This document shows positions 39,987 through 51,016 of a DNA stretch of 64,000 nt, piece by piece; position 1 is the stretch's first letter, and each line of letters opens with the position of its first letter. Location: contig NZ_JARANY010000010.1 of the NCBI RefSeq assembly GCF_029889885.1, positions 1 to 64,000 on the forward strand, in the 5' to 3' direction. The stretch comes from Chromohalobacter sp. 296-RDG (GTDB lineage Bacteria; Pseudomonadota; Gammaproteobacteria; Pseudomonadales; Halomonadaceae). The position numbers were made by a program, and so were the translations under genes. The notes beneath the pieces were generated by a model that saw only the letters and a program-made list of their open reading frames with translations, made no database searches and had not been told where the DNA came from.

Positions 39987-41051
39987 TCAGAGTCGGCCTT
40001 CCTCGACCGCATGACACGCCACCTGGTTGCCATCGTCGGTGACGATGAGCTGGGGTACCTCCTGGCGACAGCGCTCCATGGCGTGCGAACACCGGCCATG
40101 AAAGACACACCCCGAAGGAAGGTGAACCGGCGTGGGCACTTCGCCGGAAAGGCGTACATGCTCGGGGCGGTCATCTTCGAGACGGGGAATCGCCGAGAGC
40201 AGCGCTTGCGTATAGGGATGCTTGGGGCTCGCGAACAGCGAACGCGTATCGGCCAGCTCACACACCGTGCCCAGGTACATGACCGCTACGCGCGTGCCGA
40301 AATGCTCCACGACCGCCAAGTCATGGGTGATGAAGAGATACGTCAGATGACGTTCGGCCTGCGCGTCCATCAGCAGGTTGAGCACCTGTGCCTGGATCGA
40401 CACATCGAGCGCCGAGATCGGCTCGTCAGCGACGATGAACTCAGGGTCGACGGCCAACGCTCGGGCAATCGCGATCCGTTGGCGCTGACCACCGGAAAAC
40501 TCGTGCCCGAAACGCTTGCCCCATTCCGGGTCGATGCCCACCGACGCCATCACGTCGGCCACCTTGTCCTGAACCTGCGGTGTCGTCCAGTTCGGGTGAT
40601 GAAAGCGCAGAGGTTCTTCCAGCGTCTGTTGAATCGTCATGCGCGGGTTAAGCGAGGCATACGGATTCTGGAAGATCATCTGCATACGCTGGCGATAGGG
40701 CAGTAGCCGCTTGCCACGCATGTTATCGATACGCTGACCGTCGTACGTAATCTCCCCGGCGCTGGGGGACAGTAGCCCCATGACCAGGCGCGCCACGGTA
40801 GACTTGCCACAGCCGGACTCGCCGACCACGCACAAGGCTTCGCCTCGGTGAACGCTGAGGTCCACGCCGTTGATGGCATGCACCTGCTCATTGCGTCGCA
40901 CCAGGCGGCCTTTTTCGAAGTGCAACTGTTCGAGAAATCCGTCGGCTAGCGGGAAATACTTGTACATCCCGCGAATCTCCAGCAGGGACTCGGCCTCGGC
41001 GTGGGACTGAGACGCGATCACGGGTGATGCTTGGGCGGTAACGGCGTTCAT
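39987..41051 (-). CDS. Peptide ABC transporter, ATP-binding protein (DppF/OppF type)
   Basis: A 354-residue ATPase of the Dpp/Opp family. Walker A GESGCGKST, signature SGGQRQRIAIARAL, Walker B FIVADEPIS and the C-terminal oligopeptide-ABC domain with CVFHGRCSHAMERC are visible. The start codon overlaps the stop of the other ATPase gene (ATGA). It is the last gene of the five-gene operon. Confidence 0.93.
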   Translation of the reverse strand: MNAVTAQASPVIASQSHAEAESLLEIRGMYKYFPLADGFLEQLHFEKGRLVRRNEQVHAINGVDLSVHRGEALCVVGESGCGKSTVARLVMGLLSPSAGEITYDGQRIDNMRGKRLLPYRQRMQMIFQNPYASLNPRMTIQQTLEEPLRFHHPNWTTPQVQDKVADVMASVGIDPEWGKRFGHEFSGGQRQRIAIARALAVDPEFIVADEPISALDVSIQAQVLNLLMDAQAERHLTYLFITHDLAVVEHFGTRVAVMYLGTVCELADTRSLFASPKHPYTQALLSAIPRLEDDRPEHVRLSGEVPTPVHLPSGCVFHGRCSHAMERCRQEVPQLIVTDDGNQVACHAVEEGRL

Positions 41052-42049
41052 GAGGCCTCCTTGGCGAGCATGTCACGCACCATGTGGCACGCGACCTCGC
41101 AATTCCCCGAGGTGACGAACTCGGGGACCTCTTCAAGGCAATCGCGGCGCGGCTGTCCCGAAGCGTCGTAACGATATTGGCAACGCGGATGAAATGCGCA
41201 ACCGCTCGGCGTATTGGCGAGTGATGGCATCGAGCCGGGGATTTGATTGAGCCGGCTACCGGGCGTGGTCATCTGGGGCAGGGCATTGAGCAACCCCTGC
41301 GTGTAGGGGTGCTGGGCATCGTTGATGATTTCGCGCGTCGGTCCTTGCTCGATGACGCGCCCTGCGTACATGACCAGCGTACGCTGGGTCATCTGGCTGA
41401 CCACTCCCAAATCATGAGTGATCAACACCAGTCCCACGTTGTGCTTCTCGCATAGCTCACGCAGGAGCGTCATGATTTCGGCTTGAATCGTCACATCCAA
41501 CGCCGTGGTGGGCTCGTCGGCGACGATGATATCCGGATCCAGCAGGAGCGCGATCGCAATGATGATGCGCTGGCGCATGCCCCCGGAGAGCTCGTGAGGA
41601 TACTGATCCAGACGCGTTTCCGGCGATGGAATATAAACCTGCTTGAGCTTGTGTAGGGCAATGGCGCGCGCTTCGCGTGTCGAGATGCGCCGATGCGCCT
41701 TCAGGCTCTCGACCATTTGCTCGCCAATGGAAAGCACGGGGTTGAGCGTCATCATCGGATCCTGAAAGATCATCGAGATCCGGTTGCCGCGCACACGACG
41801 CAGATCGCGCGCCGACATTCGCGCCAAGTCGTTTCCCTCGAAGCGAATGCTGCCGTCGGCGATATACCCCGGCTTGGCGATAAGATTGAGCAAGGTGAAC
41901 GCGGCCACCGATTTGCCCGCGCCGGATTCGCCGACAATGCCCAGGCGCTCGCCGCGATCCAGCGTAAAGCTGACGTCACGCAAGGCGCGCACCTCACCTA
42001 GGCGCAAGGCGAAGCGCACATCGAGATTGGAAACTTCGAGTAAGGCCAT
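41048..42049 (-). CDS. Peptide ABC transporter, ATP-binding protein (DppD/OppD type)
   Basis: A 333-residue ATPase partner of the preceding entry: Walker A GESGAGKS, signature LSGGMRQRIIIAIALLLDP, Walker B IIVADEPTT and the C-terminal cysteine cluster CAFHPRCQYRYD that in some family members binds an Fe-S cluster. I placed the start at 42049 (MALLEVSNLDV), five bases after the permease gene; the open frame further upstream only overlaps that permease. Confidence 0.93.
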   Translation of the reverse strand: MALLEVSNLDVRFALRLGEVRALRDVSFTLDRGERLGIVGESGAGKSVAAFTLLNLIAKPGYIADGSIRFEGNDLARMSARDLRRVRGNRISMIFQDPMMTLNPVLSIGEQMVESLKAHRRISTREARAIALHKLKQVYIPSPETRLDQYPHELSGGMRQRIIIAIALLLDPDIIVADEPTTALDVTIQAEIMTLLRELCEKHNVGLVLITHDLGVVSQMTQRTLVMYAGRVIEQGPTREIINDAQHPYTQGLLNALPQMTTPGSRLNQIPGSMPSLANTPSGCAFHPRCQYRYDASGQPRRDCLEEVPEFVTSGNCEVACHMVRDMLAKEAS

Positions 42050-42054
42050 ATGCG

Positions 42055-42996
42055 TTACCCCTTGTAGAGCCGAGGATTCATGACGTCGCGCAGCCAATCG
42101 CCAAGCAAGTTGACCACCAGTACCAGCACCACGAGGACCGCGCCGGGAATCAACGTGATCCACCAGGACCCGGATTGCAGGTAATCGAAGCCAGACTTGA
42201 TCAATGAGCCTAGAGAAGGCTGGGTTTCCGGCATGCCCAGGCCCAAGAAGGAGAGGGCGGCCTCGGAAATGATGGCATTGGCGATCTGCACGGTCGAGAT
42301 GACGAAAATCGGTGAGAGCGTGTTGGGCAAGATGTGGCGGAACATGATGCGCCGGTCGCGATACCCCATGACACGGGCGGCATCCACGTATTCCTTGGAA
42401 CGCTCGGCCAGCACCGAAGCACGCACCGTGCGGGCGTATTGCGGCCATTCAGCAAGCCCGATGATCAACACCAACAGCCAGACGGCATAGTCGCTATACA
42501 CGGCACCGCCGAAGACAGCCTTGATCAACGCCCCGACGATGATGGCGACCATCAATGTGGAGAACGATAGCTGAATGTCCGCCAGACGCATCAGAAACGC
42601 ATCGATCCGGCCACCCAAGTAGCCGGCCATCAGTCCTACGGTGACACCGATCAGCGCCTGGAGCATCACTGCCCCGAAGCCAATGATCAGCGAGACGCGT
42701 GCACCATAGAGAATCGTCGACAGCAAATCACGCCCCTGGGCATCGGTCCCCAGGGGAAAGAGCGGGTCGGCGCCATCGATCCACAAGGGTGGCAGCTCGG
42801 AGTCGAGAATGCTGATCTGGGTAAGATCGTAGGGGTTCATCGGCGCAAGCCACGGCGCGAAGATCGCCCCCAGCAGTAGACACAAGAAGATAGCCAGACA
42901 GAATTGCGCGATCCAATCACGCTTGAAGCTGTAGACCAGATAAGAATTACGGAAACGCTTCCAGCGGGAAGGCGTTGTTGCAGTCGGTGTCGTCAT
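42055..42996 (-). CDS. Peptide ABC transporter, permease (DppC type)
   Basis: A 313-residue inner-membrane permease with about six hydrophobic segments, an N-terminal OppC leader (FKRDWIAQFCLAIFL) and the binding-protein-dependent transport loop (EYVDAARVMGYRDRRIMFRHILP). Start overlaps the stop of the DppB-type gene by four bases. Confidence 0.93.
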   Translation of the reverse strand: MTTPTATTPSRWKRFRNSYLVYSFKRDWIAQFCLAIFLCLLLGAIFAPWLAPMNPYDLTQISILDSELPPLWIDGADPLFPLGTDAQGRDLLSTILYGARVSLIIGFGAVMLQALIGVTVGLMAGYLGGRIDAFLMRLADIQLSFSTLMVAIIVGALIKAVFGGAVYSDYAVWLLVLIIGLAEWPQYARTVRASVLAERSKEYVDAARVMGYRDRRIMFRHILPNTLSPIFVISTVQIANAIISEAALSFLGLGMPETQPSLGSLIKSGFDYLQSGSWWITLIPGAVLVVLVLVVNLLGDWLRDVMNPRLYKG

Positions 42997-44042
42997 GCCG
43001 GCTTCCCTGTCAGTTTCACTGTCGGATTGATCAGTCCGTAGACCAAATCAACCAGCGTGTTGGTAACCACGAAGATCAAGCCGACAATCATCAAGTAGGT
43101 CACGATGAGCGGGATATCCGAGCGCTGGATGGCTTCGAGGAACATGAGCCCCATGCCCGGCCACTGGAAGACGGTCTCGGTCAGGATGGTGTAAGCCACC
43201 ATGGTGCCGAGCTGAACGCCACCGACGGTAATGACTGGCAACATGGTGTTCTTGAGTGCATGCACGAAGTAGATGCGCTTGAGCGAGATCCCTTTGGCCG
43301 TGGCGAACTTGACGTATTCCGACTGCAGGACCTCGAGCATTTCGGCACGTATCAGACGAATGAACAGTGGTAGCATGATCGACGCCAACGAAACGGCGGG
43401 CAATACCAAGTATGTCAGGCCATCAAGGGAGAAGAAGTTGCTATCCCAGGTGCCGAAGAGATGCGTCAAGTCGTTGCCGCGACCGTATGACGGCATCCCG
43501 CCTTCGGTGGACAGCACACCGTTGAGCCACTGTCCCCAGCCCGTATCCACCGGAAACGGCGAGAAATCGACGCCAATTGCGAAGAGTTGAATCAACATGA
43601 TGGCCGTCAGGAAAACGGGGATCGAAATACCGATGATGGACACGCTCATGAAAAAGCGTGACAGGGCCGATCGTGGGCGTATGGCACAGTAGACCCCAAT
43701 GGGCACCGAGAACACTACGATAATGAGTGTCGCGGCAATCACCAGTTCCAGCGTCGCCGGTAAATGGCGCTGGATGACCTCTGTCGTCGGCTCGTTGAAA
43801 AAGTACGAGTAACCGAAATCGCCTTGCAGGGCGTTGGTCGCGAAGCGACCGTACTGCACGAGGAAAGAGTCGTTGAGCCCCAGCTCCTCTCGCAGTTCGG
43901 CCCGTTGGCTCTCCGGCACGGACTGTCCCACCATCTGCTGGATGGGATCGCCCAGATTGCTCTGGATGGCGAAACTGATAACGCTGATGACGAACATGAC
44001 CACGAAGGCATGCATCAGTCGCTTGATCAGAAAAGCGATCAT
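42993..44042 (-). CDS. Peptide ABC transporter, permease (DppB type)
   Basis: A 349-residue inner-membrane permease of the DppB/OppB class with an N-terminal transmembrane helix, a periplasmic segment (about residues 30-100) and the EYVKFATAKGISLKRI coupling loop. It contains an insertion between helices (about residues 180-220) longer than in E. coli DppB. It is preceded by a 121-base gap holding a strong hairpin. Confidence 0.93.
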   Translation of the reverse strand: MIAFLIKRLMHAFVVMFVISVISFAIQSNLGDPIQQMVGQSVPESQRAELREELGLNDSFLVQYGRFATNALQGDFGYSYFFNEPTTEVIQRHLPATLELVIAATLIIVVFSVPIGVYCAIRPRSALSRFFMSVSIIGISIPVFLTAIMLIQLFAIGVDFSPFPVDTGWGQWLNGVLSTEGGMPSYGRGNDLTHLFGTWDSNFFSLDGLTYLVLPAVSLASIMLPLFIRLIRAEMLEVLQSEYVKFATAKGISLKRIYFVHALKNTMLPVITVGGVQLGTMVAYTILTETVFQWPGMGLMFLEAIQRSDIPLIVTYLMIVGLIFVVTNTLVDLVYGLINPTVKLTGKPA

Positions 44043-44125
44043 GGATGGCGTGTCCTGTTAAACGGGCATCTCCGTCCCATGCCCTGAATGGGCTGGGCCG
44101 GAGAAACATCATGAATGGGAATAGG

Positions 44126-44151
44126 GCAATGCCGCCCGATGGCGGCATTGC
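44126..44151 (-). other. Intercistronic hairpin between binding-protein and permease genes
   Basis: A perfect 11-pair stem GCAATGCCGCC / GGCGGCATTGC with the four-base loop CGAT, 13 bases after the stop of the binding-protein gene and without a T-run. Such hairpins stabilise the upstream message so that binding protein is made in excess over the membrane parts. Confidence 0.75.
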
Positions 44152-44163
44152 ATGGTCGCGTTC

Positions 44164-45750
44164 TTACTGTTCGACCACGAGATCCCCGAGATATGGGAAG
44201 TTCATGACATTCACCACGGGCTCGAGCTTGACGTTCTTCTTCGCCGCCCAGGCAAGATCCTGCCAGTGCAGCGGCATGAAGGCGGCGTCGTCATACAGCG
44301 CCTTCTCGACCGCCTGCAACATCTTCGCGCGCTTGTCACGATCGGTTTCGATATTCGCCTGCGCGACTTTCTCGTCGATTTCCGGGTTGCAGTAGTTGGC
44401 CGCGTTGTACTGGCCAGCCCCTGTTTCGGGGTCCGGGCACTCGGTGAGGTACTGATACAAGTTGGCGGAGTCTTCAGTATCGGCATGCCAACCGATCATC
44501 ATGATGTCGGCAGCGCGATCGTCGTATTCACCCCAATACTGCGCTTTGGGCAAGGTCTTGAGGTCCACGTCGATATTAATGCGCGATAGCATCGTGGCCA
44601 CCGCCTGGGCGATCTTGGCGTCGTTCACGTAGCGGTTGTTGGGCGCCATCATAGTGACCGAGAAGCCATCTTCGTAGCCCGCTTCCTTCATCAACTCCTT
44701 GGCTTTCTCGACGTCATAGCGCGGTTCCAGGCTATCGTTGTAACCGTCGTAGCCCTTGGGAGAGAGTTGCGCTGCTGGGGTCGCGAAGCCTTTCATCAGA
44801 CGGTCGGCGATGGCTTGCTGATTGACCGCGTAGTTGAAGGCCTTGCGGACACGTGGGTCCTCGAACGCTTCTACACGCTTTTGATTGAGCTGCATGAGGA
44901 TAATGCGCGTCCCTGACATGGTGGTCAGCTCGACATTCTTGTCGGCTTTAACGCGTTCCAGGTCATTGGGCGGCACAGGGGCGATGAAATCGACATCACC
45001 GGACAACAATGCCGACACACGGGTGGCGTTCTCGCCGATCGGCGTCAGCACGAGACGTTCGACATTGCCCGGGGAATCTTTGTCCCAGTAATCATCGAAG
45101 CGCTCGAACTCGACCTTGACGCCTTGTTGTCGCGACACGACCTCATAGGGGCCAGTGCCCGACGAGTGCCGCGATGCGAAGGAATCGCCATTCTTGACGA
45201 TTTCGTCCTTGGGATCGCCGTCTTCCGTCTTGCCGGAGTAGTACTCGCTATCCATGGGGAAGATATAGGTTGCGAGGTTGAGAACGAGTGGGTAGGGCTT
45301 ATGCGTCTTTATTTCGACGGTGTGTTCGTCGATGGCGTTTGCCGAAGCGATGGGATCGAAGATCGCCTTGAAATCGGCACTGCGCTTCAGACGGTTGATG
45401 GTCCAGACCACGTCCTCGGCCGTGAAGTCGTTACCGGTATGGAATTTGACGCCATCACGTAGCGTGAAGCGCATCGTCTTGTCGTCGATGCGTTCCCAGT
45501 TCGCCGCCAGGCGCGGCTCGAACTTGACGTCCTTGGTCCAGCGCACGAGGGGATCGTGCGTCAGATGCGAAAGCTGAAGAATGCCGCCGGAAAGTTGTTC
45601 GTGGATATCCAACGACACCGGGTCGGCATCGTACGCCATGCGTAATGTCACGGGATCACTATCGCTGGACGAATCTTGCGCCAGCGCTGGCAGTGGAAGC
45701 ACGACGAAAGCGCCGAGCAACGAGGCCAGGAGAGTCTTCTTATCGATCAT
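44164..45750 (-). CDS. Peptide ABC transporter, periplasmic substrate-binding protein
   Basis: A 528-residue family 5 extracellular solute-binding protein. It has a signal peptide (about residues 1-24, ending ALA), then the family pattern DPVTLRMAYDADPVSLD, the signature FTLRDGVKFHTGNDFTAEDV and C-terminal MPLHWQDLAWA. Members bind dipeptides, oligopeptides, nickel or other small ligands, so the substrate is not settled. First gene of the operon. Confidence 0.92.
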   Translation of the reverse strand: MIDKKTLLASLLGAFVVLPLPALAQDSSSDSDPVTLRMAYDADPVSLDIHEQLSGGILQLSHLTHDPLVRWTKDVKFEPRLAANWERIDDKTMRFTLRDGVKFHTGNDFTAEDVVWTINRLKRSADFKAIFDPIASANAIDEHTVEIKTHKPYPLVLNLATYIFPMDSEYYSGKTEDGDPKDEIVKNGDSFASRHSSGTGPYEVVSRQQGVKVEFERFDDYWDKDSPGNVERLVLTPIGENATRVSALLSGDVDFIAPVPPNDLERVKADKNVELTTMSGTRIILMQLNQKRVEAFEDPRVRKAFNYAVNQQAIADRLMKGFATPAAQLSPKGYDGYNDSLEPRYDVEKAKELMKEAGYEDGFSVTMMAPNNRYVNDAKIAQAVATMLSRINIDVDLKTLPKAQYWGEYDDRAADIMMIGWHADTEDSANLYQYLTECPDPETGAGQYNAANYCNPEIDEKVAQANIETDRDKRAKMLQAVEKALYDDAAFMPLHWQDLAWAAKKNVKLEPVVNVMNFPYLGDLVVEQ

Positions 45751-45798
45751 GTTGAAGCCCTATTGTGTATTGTTATGCGACGAGAATCGTCAGCTTCA

Positions 45799-45816
45799 AC
45801 ATAAAGAGCTTTATGT
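45799..45816. repeat. Palindrome upstream of the peptide transporter operon
   Basis: An 18-base perfect palindrome, ACATAAAGAGCTTTATGT, about 50 bases before the start of the binding-protein gene. It could be a regulator site near the promoter or a hairpin in the leader. Confidence 0.5.
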
Positions 45817-45898
45817 AACCACGACAATCGAAATCTTGATGGTCGCCATTCGTTAGATGAATAACGCCGTCCTGGCAGCTTCCTGCGCGTGATGGGTA

Positions 45899-46537
45899 TC
45901 AGCGCACGACTTGATCGAAACGATGAATGTGTGCGGCTTCGTCGAGTTGCGATACCGTGCACTCTAGATCGTTCACACAGCCGTCGGCCAAGCCGTAGAC
46001 CCAACCATGCACCGATAGTTTTTGTCCTCGCTGCCAGGCACGCTGCACGACCTTGGTACGACATAGGTTGGCGACTTGTGCGCGTACGTTGAGTTCGCAC
46101 ATCCGATCGACCTTTTCGTCGAACGATAGCGGCGCCAGCACCTCACGGTTGATGCTGTACAATTCGCGAACGCTGTGCAGCCAGTAGTCGATCATGCCGT
46201 TATCGCCGTCGGTGATTGCGGCCCGCACGCCACCGCAGCCATAGTGGCCGACCACCATGATGTGCTCGACCTGCAGCACATCAACCGCGAATTGCACCAC
46301 CGACAGCGCATTCATGTCATTGTGATACAGCAGATTGGCCACGTTGCGATGCACGAAGACTTCGCCCGGTGGCAAATCGATGATCTGGTTTGCCGGCACG
46401 CGGCTGTCCGAGCACCCGATCCACAGATAGTCGGGATTCTGCTGATGCGACAAGCGCTCGAAGAATTCCGGGTCACGTTCGCGAACACTAGCCGCCCACT
46501 CACGATTTTGTTCCAGCAGCTTCTTGATATCGCTCAT
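45899..46537 (-). CDS. can: Beta-class carbonic anhydrase
   Basis: A 212-residue zinc enzyme that interconverts CO2 and bicarbonate in the cytoplasm. Zinc ligands and the active-site pair are visible in [10 protein letters not shown] and in [10 protein letters not shown]. Length and the sequence [14 protein letters not shown] at the start match the E. coli Can type. The ATG at 46537 has a GAAGAGAA binding site. Divergent from gor with 129 bases between the starts. Confidence 0.95.
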   Translation of the reverse strand: MSDIKKLLEQNREWAASVRERDPEFFERLSHQQNPDYLWIGCSDSRVPANQIIDLPPGEVFVHRNVANLLYHNDMNALSVVQFAVDVLQVEHIMVVGHYGCGGVRAAITDGDNGMIDYWLHSVRELYSINREVLAPLSFDEKVDRMCELNVRAQVANLCRTKVVQRAWQRGQKLSVHGWVYGLADGCVNDLECTVSQLDEAAHIHRFDQVVR

Positions 46538-46666
46538 GTAATTCTCTTCATGCAGAGGGTATTCCAACAACTTTTACCTCCTGTGCTAGCAAGCGTCAAT
46601 CTAGCCCCTCCCTCAGCGTTCGCCGGACTGTTATCATCTGCGTCATTGAAAAGTCAGGAGATCGAC

Positions 46667-48031
46667 GTGGCTCAGTACGATTACGACCTATTTGTCATCG
46701 GCGCGGGCTCCGGTGGTGTACGCGCCGCACGCACGGCGGCCGCCACAGGGGCGCGCGTCGCCATCGCCGAAGACCGCTATCTCGGTGGCACCTGTGTGAA
46801 TGTCGGGTGTGTGCCCAAGAAGCTCTATTCCTATGCAGCGCATTTCCACGATGCCTTCGAGGATAGTGCCGGCTTCGGCTGGACACTGCCCGAGGCACCA
46901 CGCTTTGACTGGGCCACGTTGCGCGACAACAAGATCGAGGAGATCAAGCGCCTCAACGGTATTTACGAGCGCTTGCTCGATGGCGCCGATGTCACGTTGA
47001 TCAATGGTCGCGCTCGGATTACCGGGCCGCATAGCGTCGAGATCAACGGCGAAACGGTCGCCGCCGAGAAGATCCTGGTCGCGACCGGCGGCTGGCCCTG
47101 GGTGCCCGATATCGAGGGCGCGGAACATGCTGTGGATTCCAACCGCGTCTTCGATTTAGAGACCTTTCCCGAACGTTTCCTGGTACTCGGCGGTGGTTAT
47201 ATCGCGGTCGAGTTCGCCAGCATCTTCAATGGTCTCGGCAGCGACGCGCACCTGGTCTATCGCGGCGAGCTGTTTCTGCGCGGCTTCGACCGTGAAGTGC
47301 GTGAGTTCACCCGTGACGAGATGCAGAAGAAGGGCGTCAACCTGCACTTCGAAACCACCATCGAGCGTATCGAGCCGGTCGGCAATGCCTACCGCGTAAG
47401 TCTGACCAATGGCGAAACGCTGGAAGTGGACGTCGTGCTGGCGGCCACCGGACGCCGCCCGAATCTTGCCGGCCTGGGGCTCGATACGCTCGATGTCGAA
47501 CTCAACCCCAATGGCACTTTGAAGGTAGACGAGCGTTATCAGACCTCCGAACCCTCGATCCTTGCCCTGGGCGACGTGACTGGCGCCCCTGAGCTCACCC
47601 CTGTGGCGCTCGCCGAGGCCATGCATCTCGTTCAGCACCATTACGGTGATGCGACGCCGGGGCCTCTGGATTACCAGGACATCGCCACGGCAGTCTTCTG
47701 TCATCCCAATATCGGCACCGTCGGCCTGAGCGAAGAAGAAGCGCGCGAACAGTGTGAGGCTGGGGTACGCATCTACCGCACCGACTTCCGGCCCATGAAG
47801 CACACGCTCTCGGGCAGTCAGGAACGTTGCCTGATGAAGCTGGTGGTCGACGACGCGACCGACCGTGTGGTCGGTGCCCACATGGTGGGCGACGATGCCG
47901 GCGAACTCATTCAGGGGATCGCCATCGCCGTGCGCGCACGCCTGACCAAGACCGACTTTGACGCCACGGTGGGCATTCATCCCACTAGTGCCGAGGAGTT
48001 CGTCACAATGCGCTCCTTGTCACGTCACTAG
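46667..48031 (+). CDS. gor: Glutathione-disulfide reductase
   Basis: An FAD flavoenzyme of 454 residues using NADPH to reduce oxidised glutathione. The FAD-binding motif [11 protein letters not shown], redox-active Cys43 and Cys48 ([13 protein letters not shown]), the NADPH domain [10 protein letters not shown] with arginines in the binding loop ([12 protein letters not shown]) and the C-terminal HPTSAEE with the catalytic histidine are all present. The start is a GTG at 46667 with AGGAG upstream. The frame is open for 160 codons before it, but that part lies opposite the carbonic anhydrase gene and is not coding. Confidence 0.95.
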   Translation: MAQYDYDLFVIGAGSGGVRAARTAAATGARVAIAEDRYLGGTCVNVGCVPKKLYSYAAHFHDAFEDSAGFGWTLPEAPRFDWATLRDNKIEEIKRLNGIYERLLDGADVTLINGRARITGPHSVEINGETVAAEKILVATGGWPWVPDIEGAEHAVDSNRVFDLETFPERFLVLGGGYIAVEFASIFNGLGSDAHLVYRGELFLRGFDREVREFTRDEMQKKGVNLHFETTIERIEPVGNAYRVSLTNGETLEVDVVLAATGRRPNLAGLGLDTLDVELNPNGTLKVDERYQTSEPSILALGDVTGAPELTPVALAEAMHLVQHHYGDATPGPLDYQDIATAVFCHPNIGTVGLSEEEAREQCEAGVRIYRTDFRPMKHTLSGSQERCLMKLVVDDATDRVVGAHMVGDDAGELIQGIAIAVRARLTKTDFDATVGIHPTSAEEFVTMRSLSRH

Positions 48032-48053
48032 CGATGTGATGAAGTTTCGAATA

Positions 48054-48083
48054 GCAAACGGGCCACCGAGGTGGCCCGTTTGC
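48054..48083 (+). terminator. Hairpin terminator after gor
   Basis: A perfect 13-pair stem GCAAACGGGCCAC / GTGGCCCGTTTGC with the loop CGAG, 23 bases after the gor stop. Only a short mixed T-run (GTTGAT) follows, but the stem is very strong. Confidence 0.75.
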
Positions 48084-48249
48084 GTTGATACACTACGAAA
48101 AGGCGTCTCAGGCAATGCATACGCATCATGATTGACTAGACTAAGAAAAGTCGTGGTCACATAAGCTCAGGATAGCGGTGCATTACATATACGCATATCC
48201 GATTATAACGTTTGCTTATTTGATAGCGACATAACGATAACGTCTTACT

Positions 48250-48278
48250 TTGATCAATGCATAAGTCGCTGTTATTAT
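48250..48278 (+). promoter_or_regulatory. Candidate sigma-70 promoter of ectABC
   Basis: TTGATC and TATTAT are separated by exactly 17 bases; transcription would begin about 25 bases before the ectA start. The 170 bases upstream are unusually AT-rich for this genome, with further possible elements (TATAAC at 48204-48209, TTGCTT at 48212-48217). Several promoters, some osmotically controlled, are known before ectA in Chromohalobacter; which element here is which would need transcript mapping. Confidence 0.5.
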
Positions 48279-48310
48279 TGAGCGCACATTCGCCATTAGC
48301 GAAAATGGAT

Positions 48311-50181
<1,871 letters not shown>

Positions 50182-50244
50182 ACGCGCTATTCGTTAGTCC
50201 ACTAAGTTGTTATCGTCACATACGTTACAGTGGACTTTGGATGT

Positions 50245-50270
50245 GGCCCGCGAGATCGCGGGCCCTTTAT
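50245..50270 (+). terminator. Terminator-like hairpin between ectB and ectC
   Basis: A nine-pair stem GGCCCGCGA / TCGCGGGCC followed by CTTTATT, 64 bases after ectB and 25 bases before the ectC start. It looks like an intrinsic terminator inside the operon and could attenuate transcription into ectC or stabilise the ectAB message. Confidence 0.65.
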
Positions 50271-50294
50271 TGAGCCCCATGGAGGATGCGCGAC

Positions 50295-50690
50295 ATGATC
50301 ATTCGTAACCTGGAAGAGTGCCGCAAGAGCGAGCGTTTCGTCGAAGCCGACAACGGCAACTGGGACAGTACACGCCTGGTGTTGGCCGACGACAATGTTG
50401 GTTTCTCATTCAACATTACCCGCATTCATCCGGGTACCGAGACCCACATCCACTACAAGCATCACTTCGAAGCCGTGTTTTGCTATGAAGGTGAAGGTGA
50501 AGTCGAAACACTGGCTGATGGCAAGATCCATCCCATCAAGGCCGGTGACATGTATTTGCTCGACCAGCACGATGAACACCTGCTGCGCGGCAAGGAAAAA
50601 GGCATGACCGTCACATGCGTGTTCAATCCCGCCTTGACCGGGCGTGAAGTACACCGCGAAGACGGCTCCTACGCGCCGCTCGACGAATAA
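50295..50690 (+). CDS. ectC: Ectoine synthase
   Basis: A cupin-fold, iron-dependent enzyme of 131 residues that closes N-acetyl-diaminobutyrate to ectoine by water elimination. Metal-binding residues lie in the cupin core ([21 protein letters not shown] and [10 protein letters not shown]). An ATG at 50286 directly abuts GGAGG with no spacing, whereas the ATG at 50295 sits nine bases after it, so 50295 is the start. Last gene of ectABC, 113 bases after ectB. Confidence 0.97.
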   Translation: MIIRNLEECRKSERFVEADNGNWDSTRLVLADDNVGFSFNITRIHPGTETHIHYKHHFEAVFCYEGEGEVETLADGKIHPIKAGDMYLLDQHDEHLLRGKEKGMTVTCVFNPALTGREVHREDGSYAPLDE

Positions 50691-50714
50691 GCGCTAGCGT
50701 CTAGTGCGACCGCA

Positions 50715-50747
50715 AAAACGCTGCCGAGTATGGCAGCGTTTTCTTTT
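50715..50747 (+). terminator. Rho-independent terminator after ectC
   Basis: A perfect 11-pair stem AAAACGCTGCC / GGCAGCGTTTT with a six-base loop, followed by CTTTT, 24 bases after the ectC stop. Confidence 0.88.
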
Positions 50748-50831
50748 GTGTATGAGTTGGTGAGGACGTCGTTCAACGTCATGGAAGGTGGCGATAATAG
50801 ACGATGAATAGTGTTGGCGATTGTGTTCGTG

Positions 50832-50867
50832 TTGGCACACCTCTGGGTTCGCATAATATATATTATG
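50832..50867 (+). promoter_or_regulatory. Candidate promoter overlapping a 16-base palindrome
   Basis: TTGGCA at 50832 is followed after 16 bases by TAATAT, which lies inside the perfect palindrome CATAATATATATTATG (50852-50867). A regulator bound to the palindrome would cover the -10. It faces the retropepsin-like gene. A second palindrome, TCAGGCGCCTGA, lies at 50942-50953. The gap from ectC to the next gene (about 320 bases) holds only these and the ectC terminator. Confidence 0.4.
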
Positions 50868-51016
50868 TTAAATACTATATTTTATCTCGTGTCAGTAATG
50901 GACACCTGAGCAACTGAATCCGTATGATCAAGCGCGTTTTTTCAGGCGCCTGAGCCTCACGCCCTCTCGTTTCGTTTTAAATGCGTTGCCAAGATGGCCC
51001 TCGACAGGAATATGCT

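Noticed and set aside
39723-40706. 327-codon plus-strand frame over the LysR and DppF-type genes
   Set aside because: It is antisense to two clear genes and reads as a low-complexity, Arg/His-rich translation.
46175-46666. Open extension of the gor frame upstream, giving a 618-residue protein
   Set aside because: It lies opposite the carbonic anhydrase gene, the added residues look like antisense translation, and the GTG at 46667 has AGGAG and gives the normal glutathione reductase N-terminus.
47156-47980. 274-codon minus-strand frame inside gor
   Set aside because: Antisense shadow of glutathione reductase; no recognisable domain.
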